Source: Fluviibacter phosphoraccumulans
Lineage (GTDB): Bacteria > Pseudomonadota > Gammaproteobacteria > Burkholderiales > Rhodocyclaceae
NCBI RefSeq assembly: GCF_016110345.1
Contig: NZ_AP019011.1
Coordinates: forward strand, 744,001 to 808,000
DNA: 64,000 nucleotides
Direction of reading: 5' to 3'
The position numbers and the translations under genes are program-made. Under the pieces are notes generated by a model, which worked only from the letters and a program-made list of their open reading frames with translations, did no database searches and had not been told where the DNA came from. This document shows positions 20,053 to 28,896 of this stretch, one piece after another (position 1 is the stretch's first letter; the number at the start of each line of letters is the position of its first letter).

Positions 20053-20897
20053 TAGTATTTAAACCAGGTTTTCAGGGCAATCCAGAGTTTGCGCAGCGGT
20101 GGCAGCCCCGTCTTTTGTTGCAGCACTTTGAAACCATCTTGAGCGATTTCTTGCAGCAGCGTGCGATACACCGCCGCCATAATCAACCCCGGGCGCTGTG
20201 CGGAACGGTCAGCCGCTGGCAGGGTTTCCAGCGCCTTGTCGTAATAAGATTGAGCACGCTCTGCCTGAAACTGCATCAGTGCCACAAACTCAGGCGTTTC
20301 GCGGGCGTTCATGATGTCGGCTGCCGGTACGTTAAAACGTTGCAGTTCATCCACGGGCAGATAGATACGTCCGCGACGGGCATCTTCACCGACATCTCTA
20401 ATAATATTAGTCAGTTGCAGCGCCGTGCCCAGTTCGGTGGCGTAGCGCAGGGTCTTGCGGTCGCTATAGCCAAAAATCTCGGCAGAGAGCAGGCCAACCA
20501 CGCCAGCTACGCGGTAGCAATACAGCGAGAGCGATTTGAAATCCGGGTAGCGGCTGTATTCCAGGTCCATCGCCATGCCGTCGATAATTTCATTAAAGTA
20601 TTCGATGGGCAGGTGGAAATTCTGACGTACGGCTTTCAGAGCCAGCATCACTGGGTGAGTCGGCTGAGGTTGTCCGGGTTCTGTTTCCAGCAATGCAACT
20701 TCCTGACGCCACCAGCTCAGTTTAGCGACGGCAATGGCCGGGTCTTCGCACTCATCAACCACATCATCGACTTCTCGACAAAAAGCATACAGAGCATGAA
20801 TAGCCTGGCGTTTTTCGGTCGGTAAAAAGAGAAAGGCGTAGTAAAACGAGGTGCCGCTTTCGGCAACTTTTTGCTGGCAATAATCGTGGGCGTTCAT
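20052..20897 (-). CDS. hpnD: presqualene diphosphate synthase HpnD
   Basis: 281 residues of the trans-isoprenyl diphosphate synthase (squalene/phytoene synthase) fold. The aspartate-rich motifs are visible: FCREVDDVVDE near residue 40 and LTNIIRDVGEDARRGRIYLP near residue 165. It condenses two farnesyl diphosphates to presqualene diphosphate. Second gene of the hpnC-hpnD-hpnE operon, 25 bases behind hpnC. Confidence 0.94.
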   Translation of the reverse strand: MNAHDYCQQKVAESGTSFYYAFLFLPTEKRQAIHALYAFCREVDDVVDECEDPAIAVAKLSWWRQEVALLETEPGQPQPTHPVMLALKAVRQNFHLPIEYFNEIIDGMAMDLEYSRYPDFKSLSLYCYRVAGVVGLLSAEIFGYSDRKTLRYATELGTALQLTNIIRDVGEDARRGRIYLPVDELQRFNVPAADIMNARETPEFVALMQFQAERAQSYYDKALETLPAADRSAQRPGLIMAAVYRTLLQEIAQDGFKVLQQKTGLPPLRKLWIALKTWFKY

Positions 20898-20922
20898 CCG
20901 GTGAGATTGTAGAGCAAGCGCG

Positions 20923-21771
20923 TTAACTATGGATGAGTAACGCTAACCAGTCACGCCATCCTAAGGTGGGCCGTTGGCTATAAACATCGCCCTTGACGGC
21001 GTTAATCTTTGCCAAAATGCGACGGCCACCGGACACCGTGAGTCTTAACTCCTGGCCAATACGCCAGGATTGTTGACCCAGGCGGGCGGGCAGGGCTGCG
21101 CCCTCATCAAATAATGCCTCAACGCGCTGAGTTTGAAAGCGCATGAAACGTGACCACGTTGTCGGATCCTGCTGCTGGGCTTGGCCAGAAATAATGTCCG
21201 CGTCGCGATAACCCCATGCGCTTAGCTCATCTTGTGGGAGATAAATACGACCCGCCGCTCCCTTTCTGGCATCAATCGCAATGTCCTGCCAGTGGTTGGT
21301 CAGTTGCAGTGCGGTGCAAATGGCATCTGACGCCTGTCGATTTTGCGGCGTATCTGCGTCAAACAGAAAGAGCATCAGCTGACCCACCGGGTTGGCCGAG
21401 CGGATGCAGTAATCCAGTAAGTCAGCATAAGTCGCGTAGCGTGTCTGCTGTACGTCCTGCATAAAGGCTGAGAGTAGGGCCTGGCAGGGGGCGAGCGGGA
21501 GCCCAATGCGGCAGTGCTCATAAGCCAGCGGCTCAAAGATCGGGGCTAAATCCGGCGCGACAGGCCGGCCGTTGGCAATGGCCGTCAGTGCAGTCTCGTA
21601 AGCGGCGAGCTTGGCAAGACGTTCTGCAGGCATTGCGCTGCCTTCGTCTGCAATATCGTCGGCACTGCGGGCAAACCGGTAAATGGCGGCCACAGGTGCG
21701 CGCAGCGGCTTGGGCAGCAATAACGAGGCAACGGGGAAGTTTTCGTAATGGTCAGTGGCGTTTAGAGACAT
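20923..21771 (-). CDS. hpnC: squalene synthase HpnC (hydroxysqualene-forming)
   Basis: 282 residues, same fold as the next gene. Motifs FARSADDIADEG near residue 33 and LTNHWQDIAIDARKGAAGRIYLP near residue 150 carry the metal-binding aspartates. The second motif has NHWQD where HpnD has NIIRD, as is typical of HpnC, which turns presqualene diphosphate into hydroxysqualene. First gene of the operon; the start lies about 75 bases from the tRNA-Leu gene, which reads the other way. Confidence 0.93.
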   Translation of the reverse strand: MSLNATDHYENFPVASLLLPKPLRAPVAAIYRFARSADDIADEGSAMPAERLAKLAAYETALTAIANGRPVAPDLAPIFEPLAYEHCRIGLPLAPCQALLSAFMQDVQQTRYATYADLLDYCIRSANPVGQLMLFLFDADTPQNRQASDAICTALQLTNHWQDIAIDARKGAAGRIYLPQDELSAWGYRDADIISGQAQQQDPTTWSRFMRFQTQRVEALFDEGAALPARLGQQSWRIGQELRLTVSGGRRILAKINAVKGDVYSQRPTLGWRDWLALLIHS

Positions 21772-21844
21772 GAGCCAAAGTATAACGGGCTGTGATTAGC
21801 GGCAATTGAGTGCTAGAATCGCGTCTCGCAAAAAGTTGGCACCT

Positions 21845-21929
21845 GCCCAGGTGGCGAAATTGGTAGACGCACCAGATTTAGGTTCTGGCGCCGCAAGGTG
21901 TAAGAGTTCGAGTCTCTTCCTGGGCACCA
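21845..21929 (+). tRNA. tRNA-Leu, anticodon TAG
   Basis: 85 bases including an encoded CCA. The acceptor arm GCCCAGG pairs with CCTGGGC. The D-arm sequence GGCGAAATTGGTAGACGC is typical of leucine tRNAs. The anticodon stem CCAGA/TCTGG holds the loop TTTAGGT, giving anticodon TAG. A class II long variable arm (GCGCCGCAAGGTGT region) and a T-arm with GAGTTCGAGTCTC follow. It reads CUA and other CUN codons. Confidence 0.97.
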
Positions 21930-21991
21930 TCGAAAAACGCAGGATGTTGCAATGGCACATCCAGGCCTCATTGCATTGATTTCGGCTGTTA

Positions 21992-22474
21992 TCACGTCGC
22001 TTTATAAAGCCGTCTGGTGATCACGGACAGCATGGACATCATGGCTGAGGTGGCCATCGCGAACGAGAAAAGACCCGAGAACGCAATATAGAACGCGAGT
22101 GACTTCCATCCGTCGGGCAGGGTGTCAGAAAATACGCCCAGGGTTGTATAGCAGCTCCCTGAAAAGAGCATAGCCAGACGTATATCGTCAATGAGCCCCT
22201 TTGAATAGATGGCGGTAGTCCAGATCAAGATGGATGCAAGTTGCACGAGCGACATCAGCAAAACAGCCGCCATGAATCGGGCAATCAGCTGGTAAGGCGC
22301 TACTTTCTGGAGTTTTGCGCAAGACCGCGTAAACCAGAAGTATATTTGGATGAAGAAGAAAGTATTTGAAAGCAGTATGACTGCCAAAAAAGTCATGCCG
22401 AAGGCGGCGTCTCTGATGATTTGTTCGGAGAACTGGTTTAAGTCGGAAGCATTCATAGGTATTGTTTTAATCAA
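21992..22474 (-). CDS. small membrane protein with K+ channel-like pore region
   Basis: 160 residues. Three hydrophobic helices are seen (about 25-48, 67-93 and 125-150), with a short re-entrant-like segment between the last two: MLFSGSCYTTLGVFSD. In ion channels of the two-TM pore fold the filter reads TTxGYGD; here TTLG is kept but YGD is replaced by VFSD. Another possible start is the ATG at 22456. It lies between the tRNA-Leu and the divergent efflux operon. I take it as a member of the pore-domain ion channel superfamily with an altered filter; selectivity cannot be predicted. Confidence 0.55.
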   Translation of the reverse strand: MIKTIPMNASDLNQFSEQIIRDAAFGMTFLAVILLSNTFFFIQIYFWFTRSCAKLQKVAPYQLIARFMAAVLLMSLVQLASILIWTTAIYSKGLIDDIRLAMLFSGSCYTTLGVFSDTLPDGWKSLAFYIAFSGLFSFAMATSAMMSMLSVITRRLYKAT

Positions 22475-22521
22475 CGGGGTCTAAGGCGTTTTTGGGTAAT
22501 ACAAATAGCACATCAGATGAC

Positions 22522-22537
22522 TATACTTCGATATACT
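22522..22537 (+). promoter_or_regulatory. tandem -10-like elements upstream of efflux operon
   Basis: Two TATACT hexamers, at 22522-22527 and 22532-22537, stand about 80-90 bases before the first efflux gene. No good -35 is seen at 17 bases from either, so activator help is plausible. Low certainty. Confidence 0.35.
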
Positions 22538-22614
22538 ACTCGCTGAACACATGCAAAAACCAATGCCTACGAGGCGAGGCAGAAGCGGTCTACAAGAGAA
22601 GCGGTTAAAAATTT

Positions 22615-24057
22615 ATGTTTTTTAGAAAACGCTTCAGTTACCTGTTGATTGTGCTCGCCGGAACTGGCTGTATGTTTCATGGGAATACGCCTGTTGCCGA
22701 GGCGCCGGAAGCATTTTCGGTCGGTAATGCGGATAACCCTGTAAAAAATCTGGCGGAATACCCCTGGTGGGAAGACGTTGGCAGTGCTGAATTAAACGAG
22801 TTGGTTGTTGAAGCACTCGCAAACAATAAAAAAGCCGCCATGGCCATCAAAAATATTGATACGGCACAGAGCGCACTCGATACAGTACGGCTAGGCTGGC
22901 TCCCCATAGTTAGCTTGATGGCCGGTCGAGTGAAGACCGATGGTGCCGTTCAGATGCCTAACCTTCCTGTGTCTTTGTCGAGCACCGGAGGGTTTGCCGC
23001 ATTTCTGCCGATGTGGGTCGCGAATATCGTTCAGCTTCCGAACCAGACGAAAGAGGCTCAAAAAAAGGTAGAAGCAACGGCGTCTGAATATCTTGCACTG
23101 AGAACATCGATTGCGGCTCAGGTTGTATCGGCTTATGCGGTTTTACTTGCCTCCATTGAGGAAGAGGGTGTCTTAGGGGGATTGAAAGATAATTTGACGG
23201 TCAGATTAGCGACAGCACGCGCCATGACTGATCGGGGTCTGGATACAGAGGTTTCTTTCAATAACCTCGACTCAGACATGCAGAAGCTGGACGGCCAAAT
23301 CGCGACCAACAAGTCCAACAAAATTGCGGCAAAGAATGCGCTGCTCGTCTTGGTCGGTCGGCAAATTTCAACGTTTACGCCTCGGGAAAAGTTCAGCACG
23401 TTAAATTTGGATCATATTGCACCGGGCAATACGCCAACGTCCGTGCTGGCAACCCGACCGGATGTCGTGGCAGCCAGAGCAAAGATTGAGGCTGCGGACT
23501 ACGGTGTTTCTGCTACAGCCAGCTTGTTTGCACCTATGCCAACCTTTATGTCAGCCAATGCCAGAGTCGCCGCGAATAATAACGGTGTTGACGGCACCGC
23601 GAACGCCAATATGCAAGCCGGACTGGCGCTCTGGGTGCTCGATCCCAGATTCTTGGGCAAGATTAGTACGCAAAATAAGCAGTACGATGCGTCCATCATC
23701 AACTATCTGGATGTGGTGGATAACGCCATGAAAGAAGTCGATGACGCTTTGGCTGGTTTTGAAGCCAACCAGACCAAGCTCATCAAGGAAGAGCGCAGCT
23801 TAGCGAATGCCAGCCGGAACCTAGGCACTGCTAACGCCATGTTTAAGAACGGCTTGCTTTCTAACACCCAGTATCTGGAAGGCTCGGCGCGTTTTGATTC
23901 AGCCAGAATGTCCATGCTTCAGACCAAAGTTCAAACGATCATTGCGCTCTCCAAGCTCTATCAGAGCATGGGGGGAGGTGCGACCTATGGTGAAAAGAAT
24001 TACAGCCTGAAAGATCAAACAATTGTAGGGAAAGATCGTGAAACTACCGAAAATTAA
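22615..24057 (+). CDS. outer-membrane efflux lipoprotein (TolC/NodT family)
   Basis: 480 residues. An N-terminal signal with lipobox (LAGTGC, Cys about residue 19) is followed by the repeated helical hairpins of an outer-membrane factor: PWWEDVGSAELNELVVEALANN and, in the second repeat, TRPDVVAARAKIEAADYGVSATASLFAP. These are the standard NodT/OprM signatures. It forms the trimeric outer-membrane exit tube for the adaptor and permease encoded next. The reading frame overlaps the adaptor gene by 20 bases. Confidence 0.92.
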   Translation: MFFRKRFSYLLIVLAGTGCMFHGNTPVAEAPEAFSVGNADNPVKNLAEYPWWEDVGSAELNELVVEALANNKKAAMAIKNIDTAQSALDTVRLGWLPIVSLMAGRVKTDGAVQMPNLPVSLSSTGGFAAFLPMWVANIVQLPNQTKEAQKKVEATASEYLALRTSIAAQVVSAYAVLLASIEEEGVLGGLKDNLTVRLATARAMTDRGLDTEVSFNNLDSDMQKLDGQIATNKSNKIAAKNALLVLVGRQISTFTPREKFSTLNLDHIAPGNTPTSVLATRPDVVAARAKIEAADYGVSATASLFAPMPTFMSANARVAANNNGVDGTANANMQAGLALWVLDPRFLGKISTQNKQYDASIINYLDVVDNAMKEVDDALAGFEANQTKLIKEERSLANASRNLGTANAMFKNGLLSNTQYLEGSARFDSARMSMLQTKVQTIIALSKLYQSMGGGATYGEKNYSLKDQTIVGKDRETTEN

Positions 24058-25048
24058 TGTGAAACAGGCGTTGGCCCAGAAACCCAAATTCACTACGGCG
24101 ATGTTTGCGCTCGGGGGCATCGTGGTGCTGGGTTATTTTTTGCTGGGCGTATTTCGCTTTACGGATAATGGCTTTGTCGTTCAGGTATCGACGCCCCTGG
24201 CACCCCGAGTGGCCGGGGTGGTTCAGGAAGTCTTGGTAAAAAATGGCCAGCGGGTCAAGGCGGGCGATACCCTTGTTGTGCTTGATCCGACCGACTATGA
24301 ATACTCTTTCAATAGCGCCTTGGCTCAGTATGAAAAGGCGAAGCTATCGGTTCAGGCCATGGAAAAAAAGATTGACCTTTCTGAGCACAGCCTCAAGTCA
24401 GCGATGGCCAATCTGGATATTCTGACGACGCAATACAAGGCCAAGAACCACCCGGACGTTAAAGCCGGCGTGGCGCAGATTGACATGGCTGATCTGAAAA
24501 ACAAGATCAAGGCCCAGACCAATACGGTTGAATCCATGAAAGTGCAGATAGAGATCGACAAGCTGCAGGTGCAGATGGAAAAGCAAAGCTTACTGGCTTT
24601 GCAAGCATCGATGGAATCCGCCAAAACTGCGCTCGAATATACCGCTGTGAAAGCGCCAACGGATGGCCATGTCGAAAATGTGTTCCTGGGTATTGGTGCG
24701 CATGTCTCTCCAGCTTCCGGCATGTTTACGCTGGTGAATGACGGAGAGATCTACATTCAAGCCAACTTCGAAGAGACGGAACTGGCCGGTGTTAATGCGG
24801 GCGACAAAGCGACGGTTTACCCGAGAACCTATTTCGGCCGAAAGAGTTTTGACGGGGTCGTGGTTGCCAATCCCTTCGGTGTTTCTCGTCAGATGAATCA
24901 GCCGTTCTCTGGTGCGCCAATCGTACAAACGGAGAACAAATGGTTATTGCTTCCGCAGCGACTCCCCGTCATCATCAAAATTACGGATACGGACAAAGAA
25001 TATCCTCTCATTAACGGCATGAGTACCTATGTCCGTATACAGCGTTAG
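24038..25048 (+). CDS. HlyD/EmrA-type periplasmic adaptor protein
   Basis: 336 residues from a GTG at 24038, preceded by AGGGAAAG. One N-terminal membrane helix (about 25-42), a biotinyl-lipoyl-like half motif (VSTPLAPRVAGVVQEVLVKNGQRVKAGDTLVVLDP), a long helical hairpin (about 90-200) and the returning half motif (APTDGHVENVFLGIGAHVSPASGMFTLV) define a membrane fusion protein. It links inner-membrane permease and outer-membrane tube. Overlaps the next gene by 20 bases. Confidence 0.92.
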   Translation: MKLPKINVKQALAQKPKFTTAMFALGGIVVLGYFLLGVFRFTDNGFVVQVSTPLAPRVAGVVQEVLVKNGQRVKAGDTLVVLDPTDYEYSFNSALAQYEKAKLSVQAMEKKIDLSEHSLKSAMANLDILTTQYKAKNHPDVKAGVAQIDMADLKNKIKAQTNTVESMKVQIEIDKLQVQMEKQSLLALQASMESAKTALEYTAVKAPTDGHVENVFLGIGAHVSPASGMFTLVNDGEIYIQANFEETELAGVNAGDKATVYPRTYFGRKSFDGVVVANPFGVSRQMNQPFSGAPIVQTENKWLLLPQRLPVIIKITDTDKEYPLINGMSTYVRIQR

Positions 25049-25928
25049 CAACAAGTTTCTCGACACCTATGACCCATTCTGGATCTGCCGACTTCTTTCC
25101 TTGAAGATCGGTACGGTGACGATCTTGCTCTTTCTATGTAATGCCTTTTTAAAAGCACCCCAGTCACCGATGCTGTTTATGATGTTCACCGTCATTGGCA
25201 CCATGGCATCGGAATTGATTCCGGCAAGTAGCAAACTCAAAAAGCTGGTCACCTTCTTTACGCTCATCGCCTTGTTTGCGGCGTCGACCCTATTGTTTGG
25301 ATTATTTTCTTATTTCAGAGTTGGGCTACTTGTCCTCGTTATCGCGTTCAGCTACCTGGTGCTCAGGTTTATGGCTGCAAACCCCAAGGTGGCAGCGGTG
25401 CCGACGCTCATGATTACCTGGGGTATCGTACAACTGGGCGGTGGGGCAGCTACAGATTTCACCGCGGTCGCTAACAATTGCCTTTATTTCCTTGAGTTCT
25501 CCCTCATGGGGGCAATCACCATTCTGTGCTTTCCTGACTTTAATGCCAACGTATTCAAAAGTGGTTTCATCCGGATTTTAGAAGCCGATGTCAAAAATAT
25601 CGGGAACCCACAGTTTAAAAACAGCGATGCCAGCGTTCTTTCAGCGCTCTATGTTATCCATTCCAAGCTACCATTCCTACCGGATCAATTTACAAAGCTG
25701 TATGAGGCCATCATTCAGTTTCAAAATGCGTTCATGCGGCCACACGGATTAAGTGCTGAAGAACAGCTGCTCTCCAAATCTGTTTTGTCCGAACTCATTT
25801 TAGCCGTCAACAACGATGATCTGTACGCGCTGGATGGCGATAATCCAACAAAAATCAGGGCATGCAACAGCGTGGTGTATGACATATTCTCTGATCTGGT
25901 CAGTGGATACAATCAATGCAAAGCGTAG
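25029..25928 (+). CDS. N-terminal half of a FUSC/DUF2955-like efflux permease
   Basis: 299 residues. About six hydrophobic segments fill residues 20-180 and a soluble C-terminal part follows (about 180-299). This is one half of the layout of aromatic-acid exporter permeases such as AaeB and YccS, which have two such membrane-plus-soluble halves in one chain of about 650-700 residues. Here the second half is a separate gene overlapping by 13 bases in another frame. The two products probably assemble together. Substrate unknown. Confidence 0.75.
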   Translation: MSVYSVSNKFLDTYDPFWICRLLSLKIGTVTILLFLCNAFLKAPQSPMLFMMFTVIGTMASELIPASSKLKKLVTFFTLIALFAASTLLFGLFSYFRVGLLVLVIAFSYLVLRFMAANPKVAAVPTLMITWGIVQLGGGAATDFTAVANNCLYFLEFSLMGAITILCFPDFNANVFKSGFIRILEADVKNIGNPQFKNSDASVLSALYVIHSKLPFLPDQFTKLYEAIIQFQNAFMRPHGLSAEEQLLSKSVLSELILAVNNDDLYALDGDNPTKIRACNSVVYDIFSDLVSGYNQCKA

Positions 25929-26713
25929 CCACCAAAACCAGAGTCAGCCAGATCACCATTCTGGTGGCTATTTCCTTTCTGTTTTACGAATATACCAACT
26001 GGCAAGAGGGCATCTGGGTCGTAATTTCCACTGTAGTGGTTGCTGGCCCATTCAGCACCTTTCTGAGCTTTGAAAAAGCCAAAAACCGTTTTCTGGGGAC
26101 GCTTGTCGGACTAATTTTTGCCGCTGGCGTGGAGTATTACCTGCGATTTAATCCGTCCCAATTACCAGTGGTAGCGCTGATCATCGCCTTCATTGCCGGA
26201 TTTATGGCCACAAAATCCTATCGCTATTTCATCATCATCGTGACCTTGTGCACCTGTCTGGGGTATACGTATATGAATATGCCTTACACAACGTTTGCGC
26301 CGATGTCATTTCTGATAGACCGCGCTATTGGGGTGTTTGTGGGCGTGCTGATTTTCTTTGTTATGCAAAAATTTGTATTCGGGGATAACAATTCCAAGCT
26401 GGAACTGCTCGAAGAAAGTTACGAGACCCTTGGCAAACTGCAAAAGACGCTGCTGGAATACAAAGAAAACTCAACACTGACCACCGCGTATAAGTGTTCT
26501 GCCGATATTTTTGCGAACACCAAAGACCTGAAAAGCTATGTCAGTACGGCAAACCTGGTGTTCGGTGTGGGCGTTAACCAGGAAACGCGCTACGCCAAGC
26601 AGGTGCTCACCCTCAACAACCGCGCCACGAGGCTATTGATTGATGAACCCACGGTTGCCTTGAGTCGGATTGATCAACTGCTCCATATTGTGACGCTCAA
26701 GCTGGCCCGTTAG
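25916..26713 (+). CDS. C-terminal half of a FUSC-family efflux permease
   Basis: 265 residues, with five or six membrane segments (about 12-160) and a soluble helical tail (about 165-265). The part TNWQEGIWVVISTVVVAGPFSTF, followed by KAKNRFLGTLVGLIFAAGVEYYL, is the typical FUSC motif block, in which a conserved helix precedes RxxGTLxG. The start ATG sits 13 bases inside the preceding gene, with only a weak ribosome site, suggesting coupled translation. The stop codon TAG overlaps the stop codon of the convergent LysR gene. Confidence 0.82.
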   Translation: MQSVATKTRVSQITILVAISFLFYEYTNWQEGIWVVISTVVVAGPFSTFLSFEKAKNRFLGTLVGLIFAAGVEYYLRFNPSQLPVVALIIAFIAGFMATKSYRYFIIIVTLCTCLGYTYMNMPYTTFAPMSFLIDRAIGVFVGVLIFFVMQKFVFGDNNSKLELLEESYETLGKLQKTLLEYKENSTLTTAYKCSADIFANTKDLKSYVSTANLVFGVGVNQETRYAKQVLTLNNRATRLLIDEPTVALSRIDQLLHIVTLKLAR

Positions 26714-27618
26714 GTTTCAAGCTTGGGGCCATCCATAAACGACTGTTGAAGAAATGCTATGAATGCACGGACTCTCGCTGGCGTAAATTGCCTTGAAGGC
26801 CTTACGGCGTAGAGCGGTGAGGGGGTGGGGGAGAAGTCCTTAAATATCTGCTCCAGGCTTCCCGTCTTAAGCGCATCCTCAACCGTAAACTCAGGTAACA
26901 CGGTAATCCCAACACCTTGCATCGTCATGGCTCTGAGTGCTTCAGCATTGTTTGCAGCGAATGTGTAGTCCAGGTCTGGCATTGCTGTGCTGTGCTCAAA
27001 AAGCCAGGACCATTCGTCTTTCATGCTGATATTGCTGTAATGCAAAAGGTGGTGAGCAACGATCTCCTGCGGTTGCGTCGGTCTGCCGTGACGACGTAAA
27101 TAATCGGGCGAAGCGCAGCAGATTTTGGCAATACTGGTTATTTTTGTGGCAACGAGCGATGAGTCTGCCAAAGCGCCTATGCGAACGGCCACATCAATAC
27201 CCTCTGCTTGCAAGTCCGTTAAACGGTCTTCAAGCCGCAGGGTGACCTTGAGCGCCGGGTATTGCTTCATGAACTTCGGCAATAACGGTGCCACCTTTTC
27301 GTAGCCGAAACTGAGTGGGGTGGCAATTCGGAGGATGCCTTTGACAGTTTCGCGGCCTACCCGAACCCGTTCGTCTGCCTCGTCCAGCATCTGAAAGATA
27401 TTGAGGGTATCCTCATAGAACAGTTTGCCGGCATCGGTCAGGTCAAGCCGACGCGTCGTTCTGGCGATGAGTTGGCTGCCTAGCAACCCTTCAAGCAAGG
27501 CGATTCTTCGGCTGATCGCGGCAGTGCTCACATCCAGCTGTTCAGCGGCTTTGGCAAAGCTGCCGGTTTCGACCACTGTGATAAAACTACGTAGAGCAGA
27601 GAAATCGTATTCTTTCAT
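26710..27618 (-). CDS. LysR-family transcriptional regulator
   Basis: 302 residues from the ATG at 27618; a TTG at 27630 would add four. The N-terminal winged helix-turn-helix is clear (FITVVETGSFAKAAEQLDVSTAAISRRIALLE). The effector-binding domain fills the rest, with LRIATPLSFGYEKVAPLLP at its start and AMTMQGVGITVLPEF near the end, as in the CrgA/DsdC-like subgroup. It is divergent from the cytochrome b561-YceI-pirin genes, which start 97 bases away, and is therefore the likely regulator of them. It converges on the efflux operon, so control of that is possible but less direct. Confidence 0.92.
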   Translation of the reverse strand: MKEYDFSALRSFITVVETGSFAKAAEQLDVSTAAISRRIALLEGLLGSQLIARTTRRLDLTDAGKLFYEDTLNIFQMLDEADERVRVGRETVKGILRIATPLSFGYEKVAPLLPKFMKQYPALKVTLRLEDRLTDLQAEGIDVAVRIGALADSSLVATKITSIAKICCASPDYLRRHGRPTQPQEIVAHHLLHYSNISMKDEWSWLFEHSTAMPDLDYTFAANNAEALRAMTMQGVGITVLPEFTVEDALKTGSLEQIFKDFSPTPSPLYAVRPSRQFTPARVRAFIAFLQQSFMDGPKLET

Positions 27619-27714
27619 TTGGCGCAACAATGTTTTACGTTGTGGGTTATTGATGATTTAACGGTAAGCCACCAATATACACCTCAGCGCAATCAGGAAC
27701 GGACAGGTTATCGA

Positions 27715-28251
27715 ATGACGGCTCAATACACCGCAACGGCCAAATTACTGCACTGGATCATGGCCATTGCCCTCATCGCCCTTTTGGCGCTGGGCTTTTA
27801 TATGCATGATCTGCCATTTTCGCCGATGAAACTCAAATTGTATTCATGGCACAAATGGGCAGGGGTTTGTCTCTTCCTGTTGGTGTTTGTTCGACTGGCC
27901 TGGCGTATTAAACACCGTCCGCCAGCCCTACCCGAACACATGAGGCCCCTAGAGCGAATGGTAGCCCATGGTGGCCATCACATGCTGTATCTTTTGATGA
28001 TCGTTATTCCGCTGTCCGGCTGGTTGATGAGCTCGGCCAAGGGCTTTCAGACTGTGCTGTTTGGTGTATTGCCACTGCCAGATCTGCTTGAAAAGAACGA
28101 GGCTTTGGGCGAGCTATTGCAACAGCTGCACATGGGCCTGAATTTATTCTTTGCGGCAGTGGTGATTGGCCATATCGCTGCCGCGCTCAAGCATCACTTT
28201 GTGAATAAAGACGATGTGCTGACGCGCATGCTGCCTTCTAAATTTCGCTAA
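27715..28251 (+). CDS. cytochrome b561 family protein
   Basis: 178 residues from the ATG at 27715 (MTAQYTATAKLLHW), preceded by AGG; the frame is open further upstream but without sense. Four membrane helices are seen. Histidines placed for two b hemes occur in KLLHWIMA, YSWHKWAGV, GGHHMLYLL and QLHMGLNLFF. These proteins pass electrons between quinone and periplasmic partners, or quench superoxide as in E. coli CybB. It heads an operon with two YceI proteins, a frequent pairing. Confidence 0.92.
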   Translation: MTAQYTATAKLLHWIMAIALIALLALGFYMHDLPFSPMKLKLYSWHKWAGVCLFLLVFVRLAWRIKHRPPALPEHMRPLERMVAHGGHHMLYLLMIVIPLSGWLMSSAKGFQTVLFGVLPLPDLLEKNEALGELLQQLHMGLNLFFAAVVIGHIAAALKHHFVNKDDVLTRMLPSKFR

Positions 28252-28288
28252 ACGATCAGTTGTCTCACACTCAATTTAAGGAATGCTC

Positions 28289-28852
28289 ATGAAAAGATTA
28301 AAACTTGCAGTGCTCGGCCTGGTTCTGGCAACAAGTGGTGTTGTTAACGCCGCGGAGTTTGGCAAAGTCGAAGCGGCCAAGAGCAGCATCTCTTTTAGCT
28401 ACAAGCAGATGGGCGTCAACATGGACGGCCGTTTCAAAAAATTTACGGCCGATATCAAATTTGATCCTGCTAAAGCGAACGCGGCGAGCGCCACGCTGGA
28501 TGTTGACCTGAACAGCATTGATGTGGGCTCGCCTGATGGCAATAGCGAGGTCGGTGGTAAGTTGTGGTTCAACACGAAGCTTTTCCCAACCGCAAAATTC
28601 ACCTCGACGAGTGTCAAACCACTCGGCGGTGACAAATACGACGTGCTGGGCAAGCTCACCATCAAAGGCAAAACTCAGGATATTGTTGCGCCAACGACCA
28701 TCAAGATTCAGGGCAACACCGCGCAGTTTGATGGGGTGTTCACGCTCAAGCGCAATGATTTTGCCATCGGTGAGGGTATCTGGTCTGATACCAGTGCCGT
28801 GGCTAACGAAGTTCCCGTCAAATTCCACATCATTACTACCAGCAGTAAGTAA
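28289..28852 (+). CDS. YceI family periplasmic protein (first copy)
   Basis: 187 residues from the ATG at 28289, which has AAGGA six bases upstream; the ATG at 28283 is too close to it. Signal peptide to about residue 20 (VVNAAEF). The body is the YceI lipocalin-like fold: KSSISFSYKQMGVNMDGRFKKF, LDVDLNSIDVG and the C-terminal LKRNDFAIGEGIWSD. Family members bind polyprenyl lipids such as ubiquinone-8 in a long pocket. It lies between cytochrome b561 and a second YceI gene. Confidence 0.9.
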   Translation: MKRLKLAVLGLVLATSGVVNAAEFGKVEAAKSSISFSYKQMGVNMDGRFKKFTADIKFDPAKANAASATLDVDLNSIDVGSPDGNSEVGGKLWFNTKLFPTAKFTSTSVKPLGGDKYDVLGKLTIKGKTQDIVAPTTIKIQGNTAQFDGVFTLKRNDFAIGEGIWSDTSAVANEVPVKFHIITTSSK

Positions 28853-28896
28853 TCTTGTCGTTCATCAGCCACCCCAACTTTAATAGGAGTAACACC

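Noticed and set aside
20115..20825. A 236-residue forward frame opposite hpnD
   Set aside because: The reverse-strand gene has clear prenyl synthase motifs; the forward frame has none.
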